Source: JADLDB01 sp040755835 (GTDB lineage Bacteria > Myxococcota > Myxococcia > Myxococcales > Myxococcaceae). Taken from it: a stretch of DNA of 64,000 nucleotides. The notes under the pieces are model-generated. The model was not told where the DNA came from. It worked only from the letters and a program-made list of their open reading frames with translations, and did not search any database. Shown here piece by piece: positions 17,719-27,509 of this stretch (the stretch's first letter is position 1; every line of letters starts with the position of its first letter). The stretch is from positions 53,839-117,838 of the forward strand of contig JBFMAB010000013.1 of the NCBI GenBank assembly GCA_040755835.1, in the 5' to 3' direction. The translations under genes and the position numbers were made by a program.

Positions 17719-18450
17719 ATGTCTGACCAAAAGCCGGCGCAACAGGGAGGCTCACCGGGAGGCGGTCGTCAGAACCGTCGCCTGAGGAACTTCCTGCTCG
17801 ACGCGCGCTTCCAGCTGAAGTTCGCCGCGTACTTCGTGGCGATGACCCTCGTGGTGGCGGGGCTGCTCGGCGTCTTCCTGGCACGCACGACGGGCTCGCT
17901 GTTCGCCCAGATGAACAGCGCGGTCGAGTCGCGGCAGAAGGCGGCCGATACCAGCAGGGAGCTGGGCACCTGCACGCTGAACAGCGACCTCGCCAAGAAC
18001 ATGGACGACCCCGAGTTCATCGGGAGGCTGGCGGAGAAGTCGAAGGCGATCGACGACGCCTACGAAGCCGAGAAGCAGGCCGTCGTGCAGCAGAAGGTCG
18101 AACTCGAGCGGCAGCAGCGCACCACGCTGTACGCCCTGGTCGGCTTCCTCAGCGGTTTCATCGTGTTGGTCGCCATCGGCGCGATCGTCATCACCCACCG
18201 CATCGTCGGCCCGCTCTTCCGCATCAAGCGCATGGCACGCGAGGTGGCTGGCGGCGTCATCCGCCCGCCCAGCTACGGCCTGCGGCCCGGCGATGAGCTG
18301 CAGGACGTGTTCGAGGTGATGGCGGCGATGGTCAAGGAGCTGCGCGAACGAACCGAGTCGGACCTGAGGATCGTCGAAGCGGCGCTGGCGGGCGACGCGG
18401 CGGCGATCGCGAAGCTGAAGGCCGAACTCGAAGCCCGCCTGGCGAAGTGA
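17719..18450 (+). CDS. Two-helix inner-membrane protein with HAMP-like domain
   Basis: This 243-residue protein has membrane helices at about 34-54 and 136-159. The 80-residue periplasmic part between them is helical and charged. After the second helix comes a HAMP-like linker: HRIVGPLFRIKRMAREVAGG, then GDELQDVFEVMAAMVKELRER. That layout is the N-terminal half of a chemoreceptor or sensor kinase, but there is no kinase or methyl-accepting domain; only a short coiled helix follows (210-243). It could pass a signal to a separate partner. It ends 4 bases before the stop of the convergent transglycosylase gene. Confidence 0.82.
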   Translation: MSDQKPAQQGGSPGGGRQNRRLRNFLLDARFQLKFAAYFVAMTLVVAGLLGVFLARTTGSLFAQMNSAVESRQKAADTSRELGTCTLNSDLAKNMDDPEFIGRLAEKSKAIDDAYEAEKQAVVQQKVELERQQRTTLYALVGFLSGFIVLVAIGAIVITHRIVGPLFRIKRMAREVAGGVIRPPSYGLRPGDELQDVFEVMAAMVKELRERTESDLRIVEAALAGDAAAIAKLKAELEARLAK

Positions 18451-18454
18451 CGCG

Positions 18455-19684
18455 TCAGCGGTAGTAATTCGCGGTGATGTTGCGCACGTAGGTCTGCGTC
18501 TCGCGGAACGGCGGCACGCCGCGGTACTTGAGCACGTTGCCCGGGCCGGCGTTGTACGCGGCCAGCGCGTTGCGCACGTTGCCCTTGAACATCTTCAGCA
18601 TGCGGGCGAGGTCCTTCGTGCCGCCCTCGATGTTCTGTCGCGGATCGAGCGGGTTGCGCACGCCGAGCTCCCGCGCCGTGGCCGGCATGAGCTGCATCAG
18701 GCCGCGCGCGCCCACCCGCGAGACAGCCGTCGGGTTGAACTGCGACTCCTGCTCGATGACCGACTTGATGAGCCGCGCCGGGACGCCGTGCTTCGCGGAC
18801 ATCTCGCGGATGATGCCGTCGTACTGGTTGGAGCGAAACCCGCCGAGGTCGTCGCGGGCCGCGCCGGTGACGTTGCCGGAGGTGGGCGCCACCGCCGGGC
18901 GCGTCGCGCCGCAGCCCACCGGGCCGTCGTAGACGAAGTACTCGGGCTGCTTCGCGCCGAAGCCCTGACGCACGGTGCCGTCGTTGAAGTTCCGCCCGCC
19001 GGCCTGCGCCATGCGCGGCGAGCCCTGCGTCAGCTGCCCGGGGCGGATGACGCCGATGTGGCCGTGCCCGCCGGTGGGGTTCTTCCAGGTCGCCACGCAG
19101 GCCTTGCCCTGGTTCGCGAGCGCCTGCGCCTCGGCGGCCGTCACCTTGCGCCAGCCGTTCGACGGGCCCTGGGTGTTGAACCAGGTGTTCATCTGGTTCG
19201 CCGTGCCGGTCGGCACGTTCGGCACGCCCAGCGACTTCAGCGCGTCCTGCGTGAAGACGTTGCACCAGGTGGTGCGGCTCGCGGTGCCCGGCCGGCCGCT
19301 CGGCTGGTACTTCGGGTTGCGCTCCACGTTCAGTCCGTCGAGGACCTGCGAGAGCCGCGCCGCCGACGAGCCGCCGTCGGTGTTCGCCCCCGTCGTCGGC
19401 GCGAGCCGTTCCGTCCACACGCCGCCGCCACCGCCCACAGGGCCGTCGTCGAAGCCGTCGGACTGGCCGCCGGCGTCCATCTGCCGCGCGATGTCCTCGA
19501 CGGCCTCGGCGATGGCCGACTCGAGGCCCGACGCGAGCGCCTCGACGAAGGCGTCGACGAGGGCGTCGATGAGCGGATCGCTCGCCGGCGCGCTGAGTGG
19601 TGGCAGGACGTCGCGCGTGGTGTCGCGGACGGAAGAGGTGGAGGGGAAGAAGCCGACGGTGGGGAAGCGGGTTCCGATGTCCAT
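18455..19684 (-). CDS. Lytic transglycosylase (SLT domain) joined to a Cys/His hydrolase-like domain
   Basis: The C-terminal 115 residues of this 409-residue protein are an SLT lysozyme-like domain: catalytic Glu313 in IEQESQFNPTAVS, then ARGLMQLMPATARELG and AYNAGPGNV, which cleaves the glycan strand of peptidoglycan. A middle domain (about 110-255) has Cys141 in TTWCNVF and His209 in GGHGHIGVIRP, the pattern of CHAP/NlpC-like peptidoglycan peptidases. The N-terminus (1-100) is a low-complexity region with one amphipathic helix and no clear Sec signal, so export may use another route or a start not seen. The two active domains suggest a wall-remodelling or toxin-like enzyme. Confidence 0.88.
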   Translation of the reverse strand: MDIGTRFPTVGFFPSTSSVRDTTRDVLPPLSAPASDPLIDALVDAFVEALASGLESAIAEAVEDIARQMDAGGQSDGFDDGPVGGGGGVWTERLAPTTGANTDGGSSAARLSQVLDGLNVERNPKYQPSGRPGTASRTTWCNVFTQDALKSLGVPNVPTGTANQMNTWFNTQGPSNGWRKVTAAEAQALANQGKACVATWKNPTGGHGHIGVIRPGQLTQGSPRMAQAGGRNFNDGTVRQGFGAKQPEYFVYDGPVGCGATRPAVAPTSGNVTGAARDDLGGFRSNQYDGIIREMSAKHGVPARLIKSVIEQESQFNPTAVSRVGARGLMQLMPATARELGVRNPLDPRQNIEGGTKDLARMLKMFKGNVRNALAAYNAGPGNVLKYRGVPPFRETQTYVRNITANYYR

Positions 19685-20024
19685 GTCCGGGGGACGAGGC
19701 TCGCGCGCCGACCGTGCGTGGCGCCGTGCGGCAGCCGCGAAGCTCCCGTGCTGTCGATGGGTTGCGCGGGAGATTGGCCTGCGGCCGGAGCGGGACGTGA
19801 CGCTCCCGACGCGCGTTCTCGTGCGCGCCGAGCCACGCCTCGGCGCGTCCGCTGCCGTGGAAGTCGCGCCGATGGGCGGAGACGTCGCGAAGGCGCCGGG
19901 CCGTCGAGAGCTCGCCGCCTTCGGCGGGCCGCCACCGCGAGGCCGTGGTCGCCGGGAACTGCGTCGTCGGGAGGTGGCTGGACGTCGTGGTCGTCGCGGG
20001 AGGTCGCGAGACGCCGAGCCGGGC
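19685..20024. other. 340-base intergenic stretch with no supported gene
   Basis: It lies between the start of the transglycosylase gene and the end of the exonuclease gene, both on the minus strand. Open frames exist on both strands, as expected at this GC content. None has a ribosome site, a recognisable domain or consistent third-position bias. The right end may hold the 3' untranslated part of the exonuclease gene and the left end the promoter of the transglycosylase gene. No hairpin with a T-run was seen. Confidence 0.5.
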
Positions 20025-22313
20025 TCAGCGCAGGCCGCTGTCGGCGCCGCTCGGCTCTGGCTCGAGCCGCAGGCCGCCGTCGTCGCGCAGGTCGCCGAGG
20101 CGCGCTTCCACCTCGGCCCAGCGCTCGGCGGGCGTCAGCACCGTTACGTCGCGATCGCCGCAGGCCAGCACGGCGCGACGCACGTCGCGCACCGGGCCGA
20201 TCAGCGTCGCCAGCGCGTCGGGCGGCGCGCCGTGGGGCCACGGCACCAGCGTCACGCAGGCCCCGCCCGGCGGCGGCGCGCCCGGCACGGTGCGAACGGC
20301 CAGCCCGGGGAAGGCCTCGCGCAGCGCCTCGGCGAACGGCTCCAACGCGCCTTCCGCGACGAGGTTCACCGGTCCGGCAAGCTGCAACGCGAGGCGGCCA
20401 GCGTGCGTGGCGACGGCGCCCACGCCGGCGACGCACGGCTCGAGCTCCACCGACGGATGCACCAGCGGCCCCACGCGGCGCGTCGGCCGCTGCGCCCAGT
20501 CCAGCCCGCCGCGGCTGCCCGTCACCAGCACCGCGGACCTCGGCAGCCGCGCGACGACCGCCGCATCGGGGTGGTGCGGCTCGAGCGCCAACACCGGAGG
20601 CTCACCCGGGTGCACGCGCGTCTCGAAGCCAGGCGGCGGCGGTTCGGCGAGGCGCGACAGCTCGTCCGCCAGCTGCGCCAGCGGCGCGGCCTCCGGCGCG
20701 TCGGGCGGGCGCTGCGCGAGCCAGGACGTCGTGTCCTTCCGGAGCCCCGTCAGCACGTCGCGCAGCCGGAGCCACGGGCCCAGCACCCGCGCCCGGAGGT
20801 CGATGGTCACGGGCGTCGTCTGCGCCACGAAGGCCAGCGCGCGATCGAGCGCCTCGGCGCCCAGCGTGAGCCGCTCCGCCAGGGCGTCGTCCGGCGGGAG
20901 CTGTCCCGCGAGCCGCGCGAGGCGCTTGCCGTCGAGGCGGATGGACGAGCGCCGCCGCTCGGCGCCGGGCAGCCGCTCCGCGTCGAGGATCAGCAGCGCC
21001 ATCGGCACCTGCTGCTCGAGCCAGTCGAGCGCGAGCTCGTGCGTCACCAGCACCGCCGCGGCGGAGGCGTCCGCGCCCGGGGCGTACGCGCACGCGAGGC
21101 CTTCGCAGCGGCAGGGGCCCGCCGCGCGCAACAGCTCGCCGACCGACGGCACGCGCGACGAGAACCAGCCGCTCGGCACCAGGAGCGGGCTGCGCCGCAA
21201 CAGCGCCGAGAGGTACGCCCGCGCGAGCCGCTCGCCGTCGTCGCGCCCGGGCGCCGCCAACAGCGCCTCGAGGCGCGCGCGGCACGTCGGGCGCCGCTGC
21301 ACCAACGGAATGGGCGAGGCCGGCGCCAGCTCGCGCAGCGTGCGGCGCGGCACCGCGAGGACGAGCTGCGCGTCTGCGTCGCGCGGCTCTGGCGGCCGGC
21401 CGGCCCAGCCGGGGGCGCTCGGCCGCGGCGCCGCGGCCTCCGGAACGGTGCCGCTCGCGGTCCGCGTCCACCTCGCCCCGGGCGGAGTCGTCAACGCACG
21501 GCTTCCGGTCGCCGCCGCGCGCTCGGCTTCGCGCGCTTCCCTCCGGCGCAGCGCCACCTGCAGCGCCGCGGCGACGGCGCCGGCGCGTTCGATCTCCAGA
21601 CTGACGGGCTCGCCCGCCGCCAGGCCTTCGGTCATCAAGCGCTCCAGACGGCCGTCGGCGCACGGCTCCGCCCGCACCGTCGCCCGCGGGAACGCCGGGG
21701 CCGCGTCGCGCAGCCGCCCGAGCACCTCCACCAGCGCGCGCGCCTCGTCGCCCGTCGCGGGAGAGAGCCGCTCGAGCAGCGCGTCGACGTCGTCCCTGCG
21801 GCCGTCCCGCACCACGCGCCTCAGCGCGACGTCGAGCACCGCGAGCGTGTCCTCCGCGTCGCCGAGCGCCCGGTGCTGCGCGCCCGCACCGACGCCGGCC
21901 CAACGCACCAGCGCGTCCAGCGAGTGGCTCGGCAGCTCGGGGTAGAGGAGATGCGTCAATACGCACGAGTCGAGGAACGTCGCCTTCGCCACCAGCGCGC
22001 CGAGGAAGCTGCGCTCGAAGGCCGCGTTGTGCGCGACCAGCGTCCAGCCTGCGAGCGCCTGGGCGATCTCCGCCTCCACCGCGCCGAGCGGCGGGGCGGC
22101 CGACAGCTCCGCGGCATCGAGCCCCGTCAGCGCGGTGATCCACGCCGGCACCGGACCGGGCGGCCGCACGAGCCAGCTGCGCCGCACCGGCTCCGCGCCC
22201 GGCGCCACGAACACCGCGCCCACCTCGATGACGTGCGCCGCCCCGGGGTCCAGCCCCGTCGTCTCCACGTCGATGACCGCGATCCGGCCGAGGATGTCGC
22301 GCCCTTCTGCCAC
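20025..22313 (-). CDS. DnaQ-like 3'-5' exonuclease fused to a degenerate DinG-like helicase region
   Basis: The first 170 residues of this 762-residue protein form a DEDDh exonuclease: Asp15 and Glu17 in VIDVETTG, HNAAFERSFL at 95-104 where the second Asp of the family is Glu100, then His147 and Asp152 in HRALGDAED. The rest has the size and order of a DinG helicase, but no Walker A loop is found. A Cys pair (CRCEGLACAYAPG) and a stretch like the DinG iron-sulfur region precede THELALDWLEQQ, and the DEAH position reads ILDAER. The helicase half is therefore probably not an ATPase. No partner is visible: the gap to the cupredoxin gene is 71 bases. Confidence 0.82.
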   Translation of the reverse strand: MAEGRDILGRIAVIDVETTGLDPGAAHVIEVGAVFVAPGAEPVRRSWLVRPPGPVPAWITALTGLDAAELSAAPPLGAVEAEIAQALAGWTLVAHNAAFERSFLGALVAKATFLDSCVLTHLLYPELPSHSLDALVRWAGVGAGAQHRALGDAEDTLAVLDVALRRVVRDGRRDDVDALLERLSPATGDEARALVEVLGRLRDAAPAFPRATVRAEPCADGRLERLMTEGLAAGEPVSLEIERAGAVAAALQVALRRREAREAERAAATGSRALTTPPGARWTRTASGTVPEAAAPRPSAPGWAGRPPEPRDADAQLVLAVPRRTLRELAPASPIPLVQRRPTCRARLEALLAAPGRDDGERLARAYLSALLRRSPLLVPSGWFSSRVPSVGELLRAAGPCRCEGLACAYAPGADASAAAVLVTHELALDWLEQQVPMALLILDAERLPGAERRRSSIRLDGKRLARLAGQLPPDDALAERLTLGAEALDRALAFVAQTTPVTIDLRARVLGPWLRLRDVLTGLRKDTTSWLAQRPPDAPEAAPLAQLADELSRLAEPPPPGFETRVHPGEPPVLALEPHHPDAAVVARLPRSAVLVTGSRGGLDWAQRPTRRVGPLVHPSVELEPCVAGVGAVATHAGRLALQLAGPVNLVAEGALEPFAEALREAFPGLAVRTVPGAPPPGGACVTLVPWPHGAPPDALATLIGPVRDVRRAVLACGDRDVTVLTPAERWAEVEARLGDLRDDGGLRLEPEPSGADSGLR

Positions 22314-22384
22314 GCGACCACCCTACACCCGGGGGCCGACATTCGAGGCCAGAGGCCCGATTTTCCGTGGTTTCCCGTGATCGG

Positions 22385-22816
22385 CTACTCCACCAGGAGC
22401 ATCCCGCCGATCATCATGTCCATCGCGCAGCCGAACTTGACCTTGCCGGCCTTCGTCGGCGTCCAGGCCACCTCGACCGGCGTGTCCAGCGGCAGCGAGA
22501 GCTTGATGTCGGTGCCTTCGATGAGCAGGTCGCGCGCGCAGGTGTCGTCGGTCTTCCGCGTCACGCGGAAGGTGACCGGCTCGTTCGCCTTCAGCGTCAC
22601 GTTCGCCGGCACGAAGCCGTCGTCCGTCACGGCGAGCTCGACGACGCGGCCGCTCGCCGGCTTCCCGGGGACCGCCGTGGGCGCTTCCGGCGGCGACGCG
22701 GGCTTCGCCACCTCGGGCGTCGCGGGTTTTGCCGCCACTGGAGGGGCCGCGGGCTCCTCCTTCTTGCAACCGGCGACGACGAGCGACAGCGTGAACGGAA
22801 CGATGAGTGCGCGCAT
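22385..22816 (-). CDS. Cupredoxin-like lipoprotein
   Basis: The start at 22816 is set by a perfect AGGAGGC ribosome site (22821-22827 on the minus strand) 4 bases upstream. The protein has 143 residues: a lipoprotein signal with Cys17 after VVAG, an Ala/Pro linker (20-50), and a cupredoxin domain of the EfeO/quinol oxidase-like group. Possible copper ligands are the Cys in DDTCARDLLIEG and the Cys and Met residues in FGCAMDMMIGGMLLVE. It likely binds copper or passes electrons at the membrane. It is divergent from the VWA gene. Confidence 0.85.
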   Translation of the reverse strand: MRALIVPFTLSLVVAGCKKEEPAAPPVAAKPATPEVAKPASPPEAPTAVPGKPASGRVVELAVTDDGFVPANVTLKANEPVTFRVTRKTDDTCARDLLIEGTDIKLSLPLDTPVEVAWTPTKAGKVKFGCAMDMMIGGMLLVE

Positions 22817-22951
22817 GTAAGCCTCCTGGGGATCCCGTCTACCGCGACGGCAGGCGCGGTGCACGGTTACGCTTCGGTTCGAAGGCGCGTGAGACGAAGG
22901 CGCGCGGGCTGCGCTCTGAGGAGTTGAAGGTCACGCGAAGGAGTCGATCGA

Positions 22952-24187
22952 ATGCACTGGACGGCCTGGGGAGTGGAGCACCGGCGCGGCGAGACGCGCG
23001 AGGTGCACGTGCTGGTGTCGGCGGGCGTCAGCGCCGACGAGCCGCGCTCGCCCGTCATGGTGAACCTGCTGCTCGACCGCTCGGGCTCGATGAAGGGCGC
23101 GCCGCTGTCGGCGGCGGTGGAGGCGGCCGCGCAGTTCGTCGAGCTGGCGCGGCCCGAGGACTTCCTGGGCCTCGTTCTCTTCGATGGCGTCGCGGAGCAG
23201 CGCGTGCCGGTGAGCCTCATGGACGCCCGCGGCAAGCGCGCGATGACGGAGGCGCTCAAGGGCATCCAGACGGGGCGGGGGACGGCGCTGCACCAGGCGG
23301 TGTCGATGGGCCTCAAGGGCCTGCTGCGCACGCTGGTGCCCGGGCGCCGCCCGCAGATGCTGGTGCTGACCGACGGCGAGCCGTCCGTCGGCCCCGACTC
23401 CGTCGAGGCATTCCGGGATCTCGGCCACGAGCTGGCGAAGGCGAACGTGTCGGTGCACGCGCTGGGCCTCGCCAAGCACTACGTCGCGGAGATCCTCGAC
23501 GCGCTGACGCAGCCGTCGGGCAACGCCTTCGAGCACGTCGACGGCCCCGAAGGCCTGTCGGAGGCCATGGGCGGGCTGTGCGCCCGGCTGTTCGGCCACG
23601 CGGCCAGCGAGGTGCAGGTGCGCGTGCAGCCCGACGGCCTCGCGGCCATCACCTGCCGGCACGGGTACCCGGCGTCGCTCGAGCAGGAGGCGCTGGTGGT
23701 GACGATGGGCGACGTCTCCAAGGGGCTCGCGCGGCGCGTGCTGCTGACCGGCACGGCGCTGGGCGACGGCGAGTGGTCGGTGCAGCTCCACGGTACCGCG
23801 AAGGAGCGCGCCGACGTTCGCCATGCGCGCATCGAGCTCGAGCGCGTGCCGGCGGAGTCCGCGCGCGGCCGCCTCGTGCTGGGCATCGATCGCGAGCTCG
23901 ACCTGGTCGCCGCCGAGACGAGCGCGTGGCTGTCGCTGGCCCGGAAGGACCTCGAGCGCGCCGAGGAGCAGCTCGAGGACGCGGAGGCCCACCTCCGCGC
24001 CATCGTCGGCCTCGCGCCCGAAGGCATCCCCGTCCGGCGGCACCTCGAGCGCCTGGGCGATCTGCGCATGGCCGTCGAGCGCGGCGAGGGTGACATTCCG
24101 CTGCTGATCCGCCGGGCGCAGTCGGCGCGCGCGGGCACCAACGTCAGCCAGGTCATCCCCCTGCAGGCGTACCGCCAGCGCAAGTAG
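22952..24187 (+). CDS. VWA-domain protein with intact MIDAS metal site
   Basis: This 411-residue cytosolic protein has a von Willebrand A domain at about 35-205. Its MIDAS residues are complete: Asp42-x-Ser44-x-Ser46 (LLLDRSGSMKG), Thr111 in GRGTALHQ and Asp141 in VLTDGEPS. A beta domain (205-300) and a helical C-terminus with a charged coil (325-360) follow. A ribosome site GAAGGAG precedes the ATG. The stop is 3 bases before the next gene (HTH protein), so they form a pair. Such proteins bind protein partners through a metal; the partner is unknown. Confidence 0.85.
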   Translation: MHWTAWGVEHRRGETREVHVLVSAGVSADEPRSPVMVNLLLDRSGSMKGAPLSAAVEAAAQFVELARPEDFLGLVLFDGVAEQRVPVSLMDARGKRAMTEALKGIQTGRGTALHQAVSMGLKGLLRTLVPGRRPQMLVLTDGEPSVGPDSVEAFRDLGHELAKANVSVHALGLAKHYVAEILDALTQPSGNAFEHVDGPEGLSEAMGGLCARLFGHAASEVQVRVQPDGLAAITCRHGYPASLEQEALVVTMGDVSKGLARRVLLTGTALGDGEWSVQLHGTAKERADVRHARIELERVPAESARGRLVLGIDRELDLVAAETSAWLSLARKDLERAEEQLEDAEAHLRAIVGLAPEGIPVRRHLERLGDLRMAVERGEGDIPLLIRRAQSARAGTNVSQVIPLQAYRQRK

Positions 24188-24190
24188 GCC

Positions 24191-24979
24191 ATGAGCGACG
24201 GCGTGCGCCTCAAGGCGGCGGTCGAGGCCTTCGATCGGTCCGGCACCTTCGGGGAAGACGACTACCTCGCCCTCAAGCGTGCGGTGGCCGACGCGGGCCG
24301 GGTCGACGGGCGGCTGCTCGACGGCTTCGTCGGGTTGTTCTTCGAGCGGCACCTCCTCGACGACGCGCGCCGCGCCGAGCTCGTGGCGATGGCGCCGGAC
24401 GAGCTGCTGCGCGCGGTGCGGCACCGCTTCAAGCAAGTGGTGGCCGGCGATCGCGACGCGCACCAGGCGTGGCACGCGCTGTCGGCGCACGTGCGCGACG
24501 CGCTGCGCGGCGTGGTCGGCCCGTCGCGCGCGGGCTACCCGGTCAGCATCGCGGGCGCCGCCGGCTTCTCGTCGGTGGCGGTGGAGGAGGCGGTGGGCGC
24601 GGTGTGGAGCGAGCTCGGCCGCAAACCCACCGTGCGGGAGGCCGTCGGCGAGCTGTTCAGCCGCTACGTCGCGGGGAGGATCCCGGACGCGCCGGAGAGC
24701 ACTGCCAGCCGGGATCTCCCCGCTGTCATCACCGCGCACCTCGACGCCCAGCGGCTGGCGCGGGGCATGCTCGAGCTGTTGTCCGACGACGAGAAGGCGG
24801 TCTTGCGCGCGCAGCTCGACGGCGACTCGGTGGAGCAGTGGGCGCAGGCGCGGGGCGTGTCGCGCGCGACGGCGTACCGGATGATGGCGCGCGTGAAGGC
24901 GCTGTGCCGGGTCAACTTCGACAACCGCTCGAGCCGCACGCAGCTCGCGGTGCTGGACGCGCTGCGCGAGCAGCTCTGA
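24191..24979 (+). CDS. Protein with C-terminal sigma-region-4-like HTH, partner of the VWA protein
   Basis: The last 70 residues of this 262-residue protein (LSDDEKAVLRAQLDGDS, then VEQWAQARGVSRATAYRMMARVKALCRV) match a sigma-factor region 4 or LuxR-type helix-turn-helix. The N-terminal 190 residues are helical with no clear region 2, although VRHRFKQVVAGDRDAHQAWHAL could be a weak counterpart. It may be a divergent sigma-like regulator or a DNA-binding adaptor. It starts 3 bases after the VWA gene and ends 10 bases before the stop of a convergent gene. Confidence 0.65.
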   Translation: MSDGVRLKAAVEAFDRSGTFGEDDYLALKRAVADAGRVDGRLLDGFVGLFFERHLLDDARRAELVAMAPDELLRAVRHRFKQVVAGDRDAHQAWHALSAHVRDALRGVVGPSRAGYPVSIAGAAGFSSVAVEEAVGAVWSELGRKPTVREAVGELFSRYVAGRIPDAPESTASRDLPAVITAHLDAQRLARGMLELLSDDEKAVLRAQLDGDSVEQWAQARGVSRATAYRMMARVKALCRVNFDNRSSRTQLAVLDALREQL

Positions 24980-24989
24980 TGAGTGAAGG

Positions 24990-25952
24990 TCAGCTCACGG
25001 ACCAGCTCAGCATCGCGTGCAGCGGCACGAAGAGCTCTTCGCCCGGGGCGCCCACCAACACGTCGAACGGCCCGACGGCGAGCAACTTCGCGGTCACCGT
25101 CAGCCCATTGCGGAGGTGGATGGTGATGGCGCGGCCGACGTGGTCGAGGAAGGTGCGCGGATCGTTCACCGGCCGGCGCGCGGGCTGCCGGGCCACCGCC
25201 GGCGGCTTCTGCGCCAGCTTCGGGTCGCGGCTGAGCGACGGCAGGAGGGCGTCCCAGGTGGCCCTGCGGGCGACCGCCACGACGTTCAGCTTCTCGACGC
25301 GGCCGGCGCGCTCGAGCACGAAGGCGACCGGCTGCACCTCGGTGATGACGTCGAGGGCGGTGCGCTCGCCCATGACGATCGCCAGCTCCGCCTTGTCCGC
25401 CTGCCAGCGGGCCACCAGCTCGTCCACCGCCGTGCCGGACACGGTCGCGCGGGCGGCCTTGATCGCCTCGCGCTTCTTCGCGCGCGCGCGCCGCGCCTGG
25501 AATTCGGCCACCGACAGGCCGCTCTGCACCACGCCGAACGCGTCGGCGAGGTCGAGGCCCGGGTTCGCCGCCATCACGGCGTAGGCCTGGTCGAAGCGCT
25601 TCGCCTCCTCGGCGTGCAGCTTCTTCCAGACGCGGCACTTCATCTTCCCTTCGAGGTCGCCCTTGGCGATGCGCGCGGGCACGCGCTCCTTCTTCGCCAA
25701 CTCGGCGACCTGCTCGGGCGTCGGCGGCGGGCGCGGCGGGCCACGCGGCGGGCCGCGGAACGGTGGGCGGCCGGAAGGACCGCCGGGTGCGGCGGGGCGG
25801 GGGCCGGACGGGCGAGGGCCTGCGGCTGGACGGGCCGGCGCCGTCGCGGGCTTCGCGGCGGGCTGCACCGGGCGCACCGGCACCACCGGGCCCTGCGCCG
25901 GCCGGCGAAGCACCTCGATCCGCGGTCCTGGTTTTTTCGGCCGATCGCTCAC
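24990..25952 (-). CDS. Pro/Arg-rich protein with C-terminal Hfq/Sm-like domain
   Basis: Translation from GTG at 25952 gives 320 residues. Residues 1-85 are basic and Pro/Arg/Gly-rich, as in RNA-binding tails. Residues 86-250 are a helical domain with many Lys/Arg (AKKERVPARIAKGDLEGKMK, RRARAKKREAIKAARA). The last 55 (265-317) read like an Sm fold: TFLDHVGRAITIHLRNGLTV, then AKLLAVGPFDVLVGA, then LFVPLHAMLSWS, comparable to the Hfq pattern of I-x-L-x-NG, D-x-x-V/I-L and K/H-A-I-S. I infer RNA binding. It overlaps the upstream lipoprotein gene by GTGA. Confidence 0.7.
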   Translation of the reverse strand: MSDRPKKPGPRIEVLRRPAQGPVVPVRPVQPAAKPATAPARPAAGPRPSGPRPAAPGGPSGRPPFRGPPRGPPRPPPTPEQVAELAKKERVPARIAKGDLEGKMKCRVWKKLHAEEAKRFDQAYAVMAANPGLDLADAFGVVQSGLSVAEFQARRARAKKREAIKAARATVSGTAVDELVARWQADKAELAIVMGERTALDVITEVQPVAFVLERAGRVEKLNVVAVARRATWDALLPSLSRDPKLAQKPPAVARQPARRPVNDPRTFLDHVGRAITIHLRNGLTVTAKLLAVGPFDVLVGAPGEELFVPLHAMLSWSVS

Positions 25953-26356
25953 GGCGCCCCCGCCTTCGTCGCGTACAGGTCTGAGAGGTCTACCACCCAG
26001 CGGCCCCCGTCTTCCTTGACCATCGTGACGCGCGTGCCCGAGACCTCCAGCACCGCGCGGTCGGCCGACTGCTCGACCACCTTCACCTCGCCCAACGGGC
26101 CAGGCCGCGTGCCGGACTGGAAGAGCATCAGCGCGGGCTCGTCCTTCACCATGCCCTGCGACGCCTCGGAGAGCGTCTTCGAGCGGGCCTCCACGAGGGC
26201 GCGGGTGGACTTCGAGAGCGCGGCGTAGGCTGCCTTCGTGTCGCCCCGGCGCAGCGCCACCGCGAAGGCGTTGTACGCGGCCTCGGGGGTGGCGGCGGCG
26301 GGCTTCTCGCAGGCGCTGAGCGTGAGGAGCGCGACGATGGCGGCGGCGGGGCGCAT
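25949..26356 (-). CDS. Small lipoprotein, DUF4878-like
   Basis: From the ATG at 26356 the protein has 135 residues: a lipoprotein signal with Cys16 after TLSA, then a compact alpha/beta domain (PEAAYNAFAVALRRGDTKAAYAAL, then VKVVEQSADRAVLEVSG and GRWVVDLSDLYAT) resembling the NTF2-like DUF4878 family of exported proteins. A farther upstream ATG (26398) would put charged residues before the signal and is rejected. It overlaps the Sm-like gene by 4 bases. The function is unknown. Confidence 0.75.
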   Translation of the reverse strand: MRPAAAIVALLTLSACEKPAAATPEAAYNAFAVALRRGDTKAAYAALSKSTRALVEARSKTLSEASQGMVKDEPALMLFQSGTRPGPLGEVKVVEQSADRAVLEVSGTRVTMVKEDGGRWVVDLSDLYATKAGAP

Positions 26357-26416
26357 CGGTCCCTCTCTATCCTCCCGAATGCGCCCGCGCTCAAGCACTC
26401 GCTGCTGGTTGATCCG

Positions 26417-27478
<1,062 letters not shown>

Positions 27479-27509
27479 GGCTACGAGACGGGGGCCCGCG
27501 TGGCGAGCG

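Noticed and set aside
22318..22384. Possible terminator between the cupredoxin and exonuclease genes
   Set aside because: A GGGCC/GGCCC stem is present but no T-run follows on the minus strand.
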